10,920 bases of DNA from CAXDRM01 sp963991775 (GTDB lineage: Bacteria; Pseudomonadota; Alphaproteobacteria; Rickettsiales; JABIRX01): the NCBI GenBank assembly GCA_963991775.1, contig CAXDRM010000046.1:1-10920 (forward strand), given 5' to 3'. Below are positions 1 to 5,778 of this stretch, one piece after another. Numbering within the stretch: the stretch's first letter is position 1; the number at the start of each line of letters is the position of its first letter. The notes under the pieces are model-generated. The model was not told the origin of the DNA, searched no databases, and saw only the letters and a list, made by a program, of their open reading frames with translations. Made by a program: the position numbers and the translations under genes.

Positions 1-6
1 TAGTAC

Positions 7-35
7 TTGCAATCTGCCATATTCTTAAATATGAT
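7..35 (+). promoter_or_regulatory. Probable sigma-70 promoter of the aspS operon
   Basis: TTGCAA at 7-12 and TATGAT at 30-35 are separated by exactly 17 bases, close to the vegetative consensus. Transcription would start near 42, giving a leader of about 40 nt before the aspS ATG at 83. The leader has no clear Shine-Dalgarno sequence, as at several starts in this AT-rich window. Confidence 0.6.
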
Positions 36-82
36 GGCGCAGCTAAATAATAAAATATTTTAACTCAAATTCTCAGCAAAAA

Positions 83-1894
83 ATGCATAGCTATAGAACT
101 CATCATTGTAATGAACTAAATTTAGACCATGTTGGTAACCAAGTAAAAATTTCAGGCTGGGTTAATGCTAAACGTGATCATGGTGAATTATTATTTTTAG
201 ATGTACGTGATCATTATGGTATTACCCAATGTGTCATTGACTCAAGTAAATCTCAAAATATTGCTGCTTTTGCAAAAATTAAATTAGAGTCGGTTGTTAC
301 TATTACTGGAGCAGTAGTGGCTAGAAGCAAAGAAACTATCAATGAAAATCTAGCAACTGGTACTATCGAGATTGCAATAGCTGAATTACATATTGAAAGT
401 GCAGCTGAGCAAATTCCTTTCCAAATTGCCGATGAAAATACTAACTATCCTGAAGATTTGCGTCTTAAATATCGCTTCTTAGATTTACGTCGTAAACAGA
501 TGCAGGATAATATCATTTTGCGCAGTAAAATTATTAGCTATTTAAGAAGCAAAATGACCGAATCTGGTTTTCTTGAAATTCAAACTCCGATACTTACTGC
601 TTCTAGCCCTGAAGGAGCACGTGATTTTTTGGTACCAAGCCGTTTAAATCCAGGCAAGTTTTATGCTCTACCCCAAGCACCACAACAATTTAAACAATTA
701 TTAATGACTTCGGGTTTTGATAAATATTTCCAAATCGCACCATGTTTTCGTGATGAAGATGCTAGAAGTGATCGTTCACCGGGTGAGTTTTACCAGCTAG
801 ATTTAGAAATGGCTTTTGCTACACAAGAGGATGTATTTAACACTGTTGAACCAATCATCAGAGATTGCTTTAAAACATTCTCACAAAAACAAATTATTCT
901 TGATGCACAAAATAAATTTCCACGCATTCCTTATCAAGAAGCAATGCTTAAATATGGTAGTGACAAACCTGACTTACGCATTCCGATCGAGATTGTCGAT
1001 GTTACTGATATTTTTGCTGGCAGTGATTTTAAAATCTTTGCAAATAACATTAAAAATGGCGCTGTTGTAAGAGCAATCAAAGCTCCAAATTGCGCAGAGA
1101 AACCCCGCAAATTTTTTGATGATATGATTGGCTTTGCCATTAAAGAAGGCGCCGGAGGACTCGCTTATATTATTTATAATCAAGATGGTACAGTAAAAAG
1201 CCCTATCGCTAAATTACTTGGTGAAGAACGTTTAGCGCAAATTAAAGCAGAAGCAAATTTAGCAGATGGTGATGCGGTATTTTTCTCATGCGATCAAGAA
1301 AAAAAGGCAGCAACTATTGCTGGTAAAGTCCGCATCCAAATTGCCGAATTAAATGAATTGATTGATAAAAATATTTTTCATTTTTGTTGGATTATAGATT
1401 TTCCATATTACGAGGCAGATGATGATGGTAAGATTGATTTTAGCCATAATCCATTCTCGATGCCACAAGGTGGTTTAGAGGCTTTAGAAAAACAAAATCC
1501 TTTGGAGATTAAAGCCTATCAATATGATATTGTTTGTAATGGTATTGAACTTTCTAGCGGTGCTATCAGAAATCATCTACCTGATTTAATGTATAAAGCT
1601 TTTGCTATTGCTGGTTATAAGCAGGAAGAAGTTGATGAAGTGTTTGGCGGCATGATCAGAGCTTTCAAATATGGTGCTCCGCCACATGGTGGTATTGCCC
1701 CAGGTATTGAACGTATAGTAATGTTACTTGCTGATACTGAAAATATTCGTGAAATCACACCTTTTCCAATGAATGGTCAGGCGCAAGATTTACTAATGAA
1801 TGCTCCTAATTATGTCGATGATAAACAGCTTAGAGAATTAAATATTGCGCTTAGTCCTAAAGCATTAAAATTGAAAAATGGCGAAAGTGACTAA
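83..1894 (+). CDS. aspS: Aspartyl-tRNA synthetase
   Basis: Class IIb synthetase that activates aspartate with ATP and charges tRNA in the cytoplasm. At 603 residues it is full length for the bacterial type. The N-terminal OB-fold anticodon-binding domain spans about 1-105 (SGWVNAKRDHG at 24-34). The catalytic core carries the PEGARDFLVPSR segment (176-187), motif 2 FRDEDARSDRSPGEFYQLD (222-240) with an insertion typical of alphaproteobacterial enzymes, the bacterial GAD insertion (about 290-425), and motif 3 GGIAPGIERIVMLLA (536-550). His33 lies where non-discriminating AspRSs have His and the Asn-discriminating E. coli enzyme has Leu30, so this enzyme may also make Asp-tRNA(Asn) for GatCAB; that is inference. 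It is the first gene of an operon and overlaps the next ORF by 17 bases. Identification is certain. Confidence 0.98.
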   Translation: MHSYRTHHCNELNLDHVGNQVKISGWVNAKRDHGELLFLDVRDHYGITQCVIDSSKSQNIAAFAKIKLESVVTITGAVVARSKETINENLATGTIEIAIAELHIESAAEQIPFQIADENTNYPEDLRLKYRFLDLRRKQMQDNIILRSKIISYLRSKMTESGFLEIQTPILTASSPEGARDFLVPSRLNPGKFYALPQAPQQFKQLLMTSGFDKYFQIAPCFRDEDARSDRSPGEFYQLDLEMAFATQEDVFNTVEPIIRDCFKTFSQKQIILDAQNKFPRIPYQEAMLKYGSDKPDLRIPIEIVDVTDIFAGSDFKIFANNIKNGAVVRAIKAPNCAEKPRKFFDDMIGFAIKEGAGGLAYIIYNQDGTVKSPIAKLLGEERLAQIKAEANLADGDAVFFSCDQEKKAATIAGKVRIQIAELNELIDKNIFHFCWIIDFPYYEADDDGKIDFSHNPFSMPQGGLEALEKQNPLEIKAYQYDIVCNGIELSSGAIRNHLPDLMYKAFAIAGYKQEEVDEVFGGMIRAFKYGAPPHGGIAPGIERIVMLLADTENIREITPFPMNGQAQDLLMNAPNYVDDKQLRELNIALSPKALKLKNGESD

Positions 1895-2021
1895 ACAAGA
1901 AAAACAAACAAGCTCTTCTCAAAAGAGTAAAAAGGACTATGCTAAATTAGCAAGTAATTTGCGTGACAATTTAAAAAGGCGCAAGCAACCTAAGCAACAT
2001 GGCGAAAAAAAAGAAGAGTAA
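1878..2021 (+). CDS. Short basic protein (47 aa), unknown function
   Basis: ATG at 1878, inside the last codons of aspS, opens a 47-codon frame ending at TAA 2019-2021. The product is very polar: a Ser/Gln/Lys-rich N-terminal half, then a segment containing YAKLASNLRDNLKRRKQPK (about 22-40). This 'LRxNLKRRK' tail resembles a class of tiny conserved alphaproteobacterial proteins of unknown function, but I cannot confirm that by search. It has no membrane segment or signal peptide. It overlaps aspS by 17 bases and the next ORF by 24 in a different frame, so translation is probably coupled. It would be missed by callers with a 50-codon minimum. I am fairly confident it is a gene and have no firm functional assignment. 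Confidence 0.55.
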   Translation: MAKVTKQEKQTSSSQKSKKDYAKLASNLRDNLKRRKQPKQHGEKKEE

Positions 2022-2259
2022 AAAGCAGCTAAAATTACAACGTGCTAGAATGCGTATGAAACGTGTTCAGCTAATTATGCGCGCCATTGCACTTCATAAA
2101 AAAAGTACCAAGCAAGAAAAGCAAACTAGAAAAAAAGTTTCTGATGATGTTTCAAAACAGCTGACCAAAAAAGTTATAAAAACTAGATTAAAAGGCTTAT
2201 CAGGACGTATTGCTGCTAGTAGAAAAAGATCACGCGATTTATGGACCAGAAGAAGTTAG
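1999..2259 (+). CDS. Very basic small protein (86 aa), unknown
   Basis: The ORF begins at ATG 1999, overlaps the preceding 47-codon ORF by 23-24 bases and overlaps the nth start by 19. About 33 of 86 residues are Lys or Arg (20 K, 13 R) against four acidic residues, so the product should bind nucleic acid or ribosomes or be a lysine-rich tail protein. It starts MAKKKKSKKQ and has an alternating hydrophobic/basic stretch around 12-35 (MRMKRVQLIMRAIAL) that could form an amphipathic helix. I recognise no named family. Position in a chain of overlapping genes supports translation. A chance open frame in A-rich DNA is the main alternative, because AAA/AGA runs rarely make stops in this frame. Confidence 0.5.
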   Translation: MAKKKKSKKQLKLQRARMRMKRVQLIMRAIALHKKSTKQEKQTRKKVSDDVSKQLTKKVIKTRLKGLSGRIAASRKRSRDLWTRRS

Positions 2260-2864
2260 ATAAAATTTTTAGTATTTTTAGTACTAAAGATCCTGAACCA
2301 AAAACTGAGTTAAATTATAGTAGTGAATTTACCTTATTGGTAGCGATTGTGTTATCTGCTCAAGCAACAGATGTGGGCGTTAATAAAGCTACTGACAAAT
2401 TATTTAAAGTAGCAGCTACGCCAGAAAAAATTTTAGCACTCGGTGAAACAGGTCTCAAAAAATATATTAAAACTATTGGGCTATTTAATTCTAAAGCCAA
2501 AAATATTATTGCTTTATGCGAGATGTTAATTGCCCAAGATAATATTATTCCAGATACAGTTGCAGAGTTAGAAAAATTTCCAGGTGTGGGTAGTAAAACT
2601 GCTAATGTGTTTTTAAATTGTGCTAGAGGTAAACCGACTATTGGCGTTGATACTCATGTGCACCGCGTTAGTAATCGTTTGGGTATAGTTAGAACTAAGA
2701 ACCCTAAAGAAACCGAAAAAAAATTGCCTAAGAAAATTCCTGATAAATGGAAGTTACACGCACATCATTGGTTAATTTTACATGGGCGTTATATCTGCAA
2801 AGCCCGCAAACCAGAATGCGATTCTTGCCTTATTGAGCAATATTGTAAAAAGGTTGGGGTTTAA
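2241..2864 (+). CDS. nth: Endonuclease III (DNA glycosylase/AP lyase)
   Basis: Bifunctional base-excision repair enzyme that removes oxidised pyrimidines and cleaves the abasic site. At 207 residues it is normal length. The helix-hairpin-helix FPGVGSKTAN (113-122) carries the catalytic lysine K119, and GVDTHVHRVSNRLG (135-148) carries the catalytic Asp137. The C-terminal [4Fe-4S] loop is C186-x6-C193-x2-C196-x5-C202, the classical spacing. The body (SAQATD, GLFNSKAKNI, HAHHWLILHGRYICKARKPECDSC) is Rickettsia-like. It is the last gene of the aspS operon, with its start inside the preceding ORF. Its 3' end is duplicated at 4831-4970 as a decayed copy. Identification is certain. Confidence 0.97.
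   Translation: MDQKKLDKIFSIFSTKDPEPKTELNYSSEFTLLVAIVLSAQATDVGVNKATDKLFKVAATPEKILALGETGLKKYIKTIGLFNSKAKNIIALCEMLIAQDNIIPDTVAELEKFPGVGSKTANVFLNCARGKPTIGVDTHVHRVSNRLGIVRTKNPKETEKKLPKKIPDKWKLHAHHWLILHGRYICKARKPECDSCLIEQYCKKVGV
2751..2864 (+). repeat. Left copy of a direct repeat (3' end of nth)
   Basis: The last 114 bases of nth reappear at 4857-4970 with a constant offset of 2106. The final 66 bases (2799-2864) differ from the second copy at only about two positions, both C to T; further upstream the copies diverge more. The repeats bracket the 52- and 525-residue genes, as would duplication ends or gene-end attachment sites. Confidence 0.8.
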
Positions 2865-2901
2865 GATTCTGACAATTATAAAATATCTTGATATAAATAA
2901 T

Positions 2902-3060
2902 TTAGATTAGATTTCTCTTCTCTCTAAGATTCTTAGCATCTTCTGCTGTAGGCAAGTTACCTTCTAACATTTTTTTGGAAGCACCTGGCAAACGTTTACG
3001 CTCTATAATGTCACCTTCTGAATCTAATAATCTAGCTGTACGTAATATATTTGGTTTCAT
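2902..3060 (-). CDS. Small protein (52 aa) related to the N-terminus of the 525-aa protein
   Basis: Reading the minus strand from ATG at 3060-3058 gives 52 codons to a TAA at 2904-2902. The product is polar and charged with no signal peptide or membrane segment. Residues 13-32 (DSEGDIIERKRLPGASKKML) align without gaps to residues 43-62 of the 525-residue protein encoded just upstream (DAAGNILESYKPPRVSEKIL), with 8 of 20 identical plus conservative changes. An LP follows in both. It has its own promoter with a perfect TATAAT, 112 bases downstream of the 525-codon gene's stop. It could be a free-standing single-module paralogue or the remnant of a truncated longer copy. I recognise no database family. 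Confidence 0.5.
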   Translation of the reverse strand: MKPNILRTARLLDSEGDIIERKRLPGASKKMLEGNLPTAEDAKNLREKRNLI

Positions 3061-3088
3061 ATATTAACTATCTTTAAAGTCCAAGAGT

Positions 3089-3117
3089 ATTATATAATTT
3101 TTTTTCAGAACAAGTAA
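3089..3117 (-). promoter_or_regulatory. Promoter of the 52-aa gene
   Basis: On the minus strand a perfect TATAAT (3094-3089) lies 17 bases from TTACTT (3117-3112). The -10 box is excellent and the -35 box weak, so an activator may be needed. The predicted start near 3082 leaves a 21-22 nt leader. The -35 region sits in a block (3104-3122) that also occurs upstream of the 525-codon gene. Confidence 0.5.
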
Positions 3118-3172
3118 AGTGCAGCTATAAAAACAATAAGTATCGAATTTTCTTTTTAGTAGTACAACAGCT

Positions 3173-4750
3173 TTATATATCTTTTCTTTCTATAGAGTTT
3201 GCAGCAAATTTAGACAAAGCCAGCTGTTCACTTTGCGTATTAGTATTTGCAGATATAGAAGTTTGCGTGCCTTGTTCACCCAGAATTGTTCTAGCCACAC
3301 TTATAGAAGCAGCTGTTTGCATCCAATGATTTTTATGCCACTCTTCTTTAACTATTTCCCATTCACGGTCTGAACGCTCACGATCTTCATCATAAATAGC
3401 TTCAAACATTTTATAATCTTGATGACCATCTAAACGCTTATCATAATCTGTAAGCATTTTTTCAAATATATCTCCTACTATACGACTATGTAAATTTCTA
3501 TTATCCAAAATAGCTTGTGTATAATGTTCTAAATTATGGCCATAAATATTACTTTTTAAATGTGGCCAATTCCTATAATCAAATAATACTTCAGGTACTA
3601 ACCCTGGACCCAGTACAAACATATCATGCTTACCATAAGCAAGGTCTGGACGAATAATTCTACCTTCTCTATTACGGTAATAAAGCTCTTCATTAGCATG
3701 AAAATTATCAAAATCAGCTGCAGGTTTAGCAGTACCTTTATCAAAAACTGATCTAACACCTATGGTTAGTTCTGGTGAAGGCATGTTAAAAAGATTTTTT
3801 CTATTATATTCAATTTCACCAAAATTTTTGAAATATTCTTCAGCTTCAATCGGGGTAATTTTTCCTGTAGCAAGCTCAAATAATTTTTCTTTAGGTAATT
3901 TTTTTTGACCAGACCAATTAACTGGGCTAGCAATATTGATAGAGATTATTTTATCAAAATAGTCACGAATTTGAGTTAGACTTCTCCCCTCTTTATCAAG
4001 CTCATGCAAAATAACCTGATATAAAAAATTTAAGTTAGATTTTTGCTCTCTATAACCGATACTAAAATTTAAAAGCAACAATGGCGGAATTTCATCAGGT
4101 TTTTTTAGCTTACCATCTTGATTAAAAAATCTTAAACGAAAAACCTGATTAAAAAAATCTCTAGCTACTGCATGGTTGATATATGACTCATCATAATAAT
4201 ATGGCAAACCTTGTGTAAATCTTTGTGGTAACAATGCACCTTCAAGGGGAGATGAATGAACTGCTATATCTTCCGGATGAATATTATATAAAGTTTGAAA
4301 AGGAAACCAAGATTGAAAAAGCTTTTCTGGCGAACTAGAAAATCCGATACCACAACTTACAATAGCTGGAATATCAGACAAAGTTTTTTTATCAAATTCT
4401 TTAAGTTGATATTGATTGTCTGACTGCTTTTGAAACGTTACAAATTTTCCAGCCAATTTATTTGTTTTAAGAGGCTTGATAGTTTGTATAGTTCCTTCTT
4501 TATCACCTAGAATACTACGCTCTACAACTCTGATAGAATCTTGAATTGTTGGTGAAGGCAAATTTAGTATTTTCTCTGAAACTCGAGGTGGCTTATATGA
4601 CTCTAAAATATTTCCTGCTGCATCGGTGATAGAAACTCGAGGAGTAAGAGTATTGTTACGGTTTACAGAATATTCAGACGCAAATCTAACTCTGCGTACA
4701 GCATTGCTAACATTAGAAACTATAGAAGAAAAATTTCGTACTCTAGACAT
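3173..4750 (-). CDS. Unknown 525-aa protein, possible secreted effector
   Basis: I do not recognise this family. The first 22 residues (MSRVRNFSSIVSNVSNAVRR and on) form a basic, Ser/Asn-rich amphipathic-looking segment with no classical signal peptide. Residues 43-65 match a module in the 52-residue protein downstream. The middle (about 130-400) is globular in composition, rich in aromatic residues (Tyr, Phe, Trp), with a WFPFQTLYNIHPEDIAVHSS stretch and a PDLAYGKHDMFVLGPGLVPEV stretch. Around 440-480 it turns charged and helical (DEDRERSDREWEIVKEEWHK). The C-terminal 40-50 residues are Ser/Thr/Gln-rich (GTQTSISANTNTQSEQ), the kind of polar tail seen on type IV-secreted proteins. No transmembrane helix is evident. 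It is intact, monocistronic, opposite to nth, and lies between the nth repeat copies. A translocated host-interaction protein is a guess from composition only. Confidence 0.8.
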   Translation of the reverse strand: MSRVRNFSSIVSNVSNAVRRVRFASEYSVNRNNTLTPRVSITDAAGNILESYKPPRVSEKILNLPSPTIQDSIRVVERSILGDKEGTIQTIKPLKTNKLAGKFVTFQKQSDNQYQLKEFDKKTLSDIPAIVSCGIGFSSSPEKLFQSWFPFQTLYNIHPEDIAVHSSPLEGALLPQRFTQGLPYYYDESYINHAVARDFFNQVFRLRFFNQDGKLKKPDEIPPLLLLNFSIGYREQKSNLNFLYQVILHELDKEGRSLTQIRDYFDKIISINIASPVNWSGQKKLPKEKLFELATGKITPIEAEEYFKNFGEIEYNRKNLFNMPSPELTIGVRSVFDKGTAKPAADFDNFHANEELYYRNREGRIIRPDLAYGKHDMFVLGPGLVPEVLFDYRNWPHLKSNIYGHNLEHYTQAILDNRNLHSRIVGDIFEKMLTDYDKRLDGHQDYKMFEAIYDEDRERSDREWEIVKEEWHKNHWMQTAASISVARTILGEQGTQTSISANTNTQSEQLALSKFAANSIERKDI

Positions 4751-4776
4751 ATCAAATCAAAATCACCTAGATAGAT

Positions 4777-4805
4777 CTTATACACTTATTCAAAATAAGT
4801 AAAGT
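4777..4805 (-). promoter_or_regulatory. Probable promoter of the 525-aa gene
   Basis: On the minus strand TATAAG (4782-4777) is preceded 17 bases upstream by ACTTTA (4805-4800). The -35 region overlaps a 19-base block (4789-4807) that matches 3104-3122 upstream of the 52-residue gene at about 15 of 19 positions. The predicted leader is about 20 nt. An AGGTGA at 4768-4763 lies a little too far from the ATG (12 bases) to be an ideal ribosome site. Confidence 0.4.
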
Positions 4806-4830
4806 AGATAAATATAAAATATGTATTTTA

Positions 4831-4970
4831 GAATTAGAAAAATTCCCAATAGATGTAAATTACATATGCATCACTGTTTAATTTTGCATGATCGTTATAT
4901 TTGCAAAGCTCGCAAACCAGAATGTGATTCTTGCCTTATTGAGCAATATTGTAAAAAGGTTGGGGTTTAA
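4831..4970 (+). pseudogene. Decayed partial copy of nth (3' end)
   Basis: GAATTAGAAAAATTCCCA at 4831-4848 corresponds to the ELEKFP codons of nth (residues 109-114). The copy then jumps, with loss of roughly 55 codons and a frame change, to KLHMHHCLILHDRYICKARK from about 4857. It continues in frame through all four iron-sulphur cysteines to the same VGV stop at 4970. The deleted part contains both catalytic residues (K119 and D137 of the intact gene), and the tryptophans of DKW and HHW have become Cys. There is no plausible start codon. It is a non-functional second copy produced by duplication or by insertion into the nth 3' end. The last 66 bases are nearly identical to nth while the rest has drifted. 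Confidence 0.85.
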
Positions 4971-4972
4971 AC

Positions 4973-5203
4973 TTACTCCAACTCTGCAATTAATTTAGAT
5001 AATTTTATATTGAGTGCTTTAGAAATTTTTAAACATGTAAGAATAGTTGGAGTTCTTTTATTGTTTAAAATTAGACTTACTGTTGAACGATCTATACCTG
5101 CTAATTTAGCCAATTTTTCATGAGAGTAGTTTTTCTTTAGACGCGCTTTCTCAAAACTTGCCGCAAGATTTTTGATAATATGTTCTAATGATTTTTCAGT
5201 CAT
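4973..5203 (-). CDS. XRE/Cro-CI family HTH transcriptional regulator
   Basis: A 76-residue single-domain DNA-binding protein. The helix-turn-helix runs over about 18-70: FEKARLKKNYSHEKLAKLAG, then IDRSTVSLILNNKRTPTILT. The pattern 'S-x-x-x-LA-x-x-AG-(I/V)-x-x-(S/T)-x-(I/V)-S-x-(I/L)-x-x-x' is the signature of the Cro/CI fold, with recognition helix around 38-47. There is no effector or peptidase domain, as in phage- and island-borne repressors and antitoxin-type regulators. It is read away from the structured RNA at 5309, and a 13-bp palindrome lies 47 bases upstream of its start, so it probably represses both itself and the RNA. Its stop is only two bases from the nth fragment. The family is secure; target genes are inferred. 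Confidence 0.9.
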   Translation of the reverse strand: MTEKSLEHIIKNLAASFEKARLKKNYSHEKLAKLAGIDRSTVSLILNNKRTPTILTCLKISKALNIKLSKLIAELE

Positions 5204-5249
5204 ATAAACTTAATTGATCTACAAAACATACATTATTTATATTAGTTGC

Positions 5250-5262
5250 AAATAGACTATTT
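5250..5262. promoter_or_regulatory. Candidate operator palindrome
   Basis: AAATAGACTATTT is a perfect 6-bp inverted repeat around one central base. It lies in the divergent region between the HTH gene (start 5203) and the RNA promoter (-35 at 5274). Size and place suit a Cro/CI-type dimer, so it is the best candidate binding site for the neighbouring regulator. Only one clear copy is seen. Confidence 0.45.
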
Positions 5263-5273
5263 CTAGATTCCTG

Positions 5274-5302
5274 TTGTGAAAATTTGTTAATAGTCATATT
5301 TT
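5274..5302 (+). promoter_or_regulatory. Promoter of the structured RNA
   Basis: TTGTGA (5274-5279) and TATTTT (5297-5302) are 17 bases apart. The +1 expected seven bases after the -10 box is G5309, which is exactly the first base of the RNA's closing stem. This agreement between promoter and folded-RNA boundary strengthens both calls. Confidence 0.6.
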
Positions 5303-5308
5303 ATTTTT

Positions 5309-5488
5309 GGGCTCGTAACCCAACACACAGCGTTCTGTATGATAAGTGCAGATCGACAATAAAATCTCTTATCTCTTAGTTTATCTATGACTGGGGGATA
5401 GTGTCATGTCCAGGGTATTTGCCTAAAAACACTATGCCGTCTGTGTGCGGTTACGAATCCCAGTCGCCAGTTTTGGCGACTGCTTTTT
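5309..5488 (+). ncRNA. Structured non-coding RNA or leader RNA, unknown family
   Basis: The transcript predicted from the promoter folds into a closed structure. The closing helix pairs GGG 5309-5311 with CCC 5459-5461, TCGTAACC 5313-5320 with GGTTACGA 5449-5456, and CACACAG 5324-5330 with CTGTGTG 5441-5447, 18 bp in all with small internal loops. Inside are two hairpins: GATAAG/CTTATC (5341-5346/5368-5373) extended by AGAT/ATCT, and GG-ATAGTGT with ACACTAT-CC (5395-5404/5429-5438). An intrinsic terminator follows directly. The segment is richer in G and C than its surroundings and has no open frame. It does not match the 6S, tmRNA, SRP or RNase P sequences I remember. The 69-codon gene follows 24 bases after the terminator, so it could be a free small RNA or an attenuator leader for that gene. 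Confidence 0.6.
5461..5488 (+). terminator. Intrinsic terminator of the structured RNA
   Basis: CAGTCGCCA (5461-5469) pairs perfectly with TGGCGACTG (5474-5482) around a GTTT loop, followed by CTTTTT. This is a strong rho-independent terminator. Its left arm can alternatively pair with GACTGGG at 5389-5395, so read-through into the following gene may be controlled. Confidence 0.85.
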
Positions 5489-5511
5489 AGTAACTAAGAC
5501 AGGTCAAAATT

Positions 5512-5721
5512 ATGGATAATAAAATAGAAGAATTGAGAGCTGAGATTGATTCTTTCAAACTACAAATGAAAAACACCAATGAATTATTTACTCATTGCCA
5601 GAAAGAAATAGAAGCATTACATAATTCATATTATAATCTTCTTAAACTTTTTAATTCTGAATTGATTAGCTCTCTAGATAAATCGTCAGATATTATTAAT
5701 AAATTTTTTAATAAACATTGA
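5512..5721 (+). CDS. Small coiled-coil protein (69 aa), unknown
   Basis: ATG at 5512 is preceded at a suitable distance by AGG (5501-5503). The product is acidic to neutral and almost wholly helical in composition. Heptad-like spacing of hydrophobic residues runs from about 5 to 40 (IEELRAEIDSFKLQMKNT, then LFTHCQKEIEALHNSYYNLL), then a more amphipathic tail ending NKFFNKH. There is one Cys, no signal peptide and no transmembrane helix. It resembles short oligomerising helical proteins but no named family. It lies between the RNA's terminator and a second hairpin, as a one-gene unit following the RNA. Its expression probably depends on read-through of that terminator, since I see no separate promoter in the 24-base gap. 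Confidence 0.6.
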   Translation: MDNKIEELRAEIDSFKLQMKNTNELFTHCQKEIEALHNSYYNLLKLFNSELISSLDKSSDIINKFFNKH

Positions 5722-5735
5722 AAAAAGGTTTCTCT

Positions 5736-5778
5736 ATAAATAAGGAGTTTGCTTTTTGGGAGCACTCCTTATTTATTT
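5736..5778 (+). terminator. Hairpin terminator after the coiled-coil gene
   Basis: ATAAATAAGGAGT (5736-5748) and ACTCCTTATTTAT (5764-5776) are perfect 13-bp inverted repeats with a 15-base loop. The lower stem is A/T and is followed by TTT only, so termination may be moderate rather than strong. It starts 15 bases after the stop codon. Confidence 0.6.

Noticed and set aside
816..1183. Short ORFs inside aspS on both strands
   Set aside because: They lie wholly inside a certain gene, in other frames, with no family features.
5309..5488. 6S RNA, tmRNA half, SRP RNA or RNase P RNA
   Set aside because: 6S should be one long rod with a central bubble, whereas this folds as a closed multi-hairpin junction. 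GGTTACGAATCC looks like a T-arm but does not form a T stem followed by an acceptor end, and no tag frame is present. No SRP or RNase P signature is seen. A diverged 6S cannot be wholly excluded.
5309..5721. Type III (ToxIN-like) toxin-antitoxin system
   Set aside because: The RNA-terminator-protein order fits, but the RNA has no tandem repeats and the 69-residue coiled-coil product is far too short and unlike the ToxN fold.
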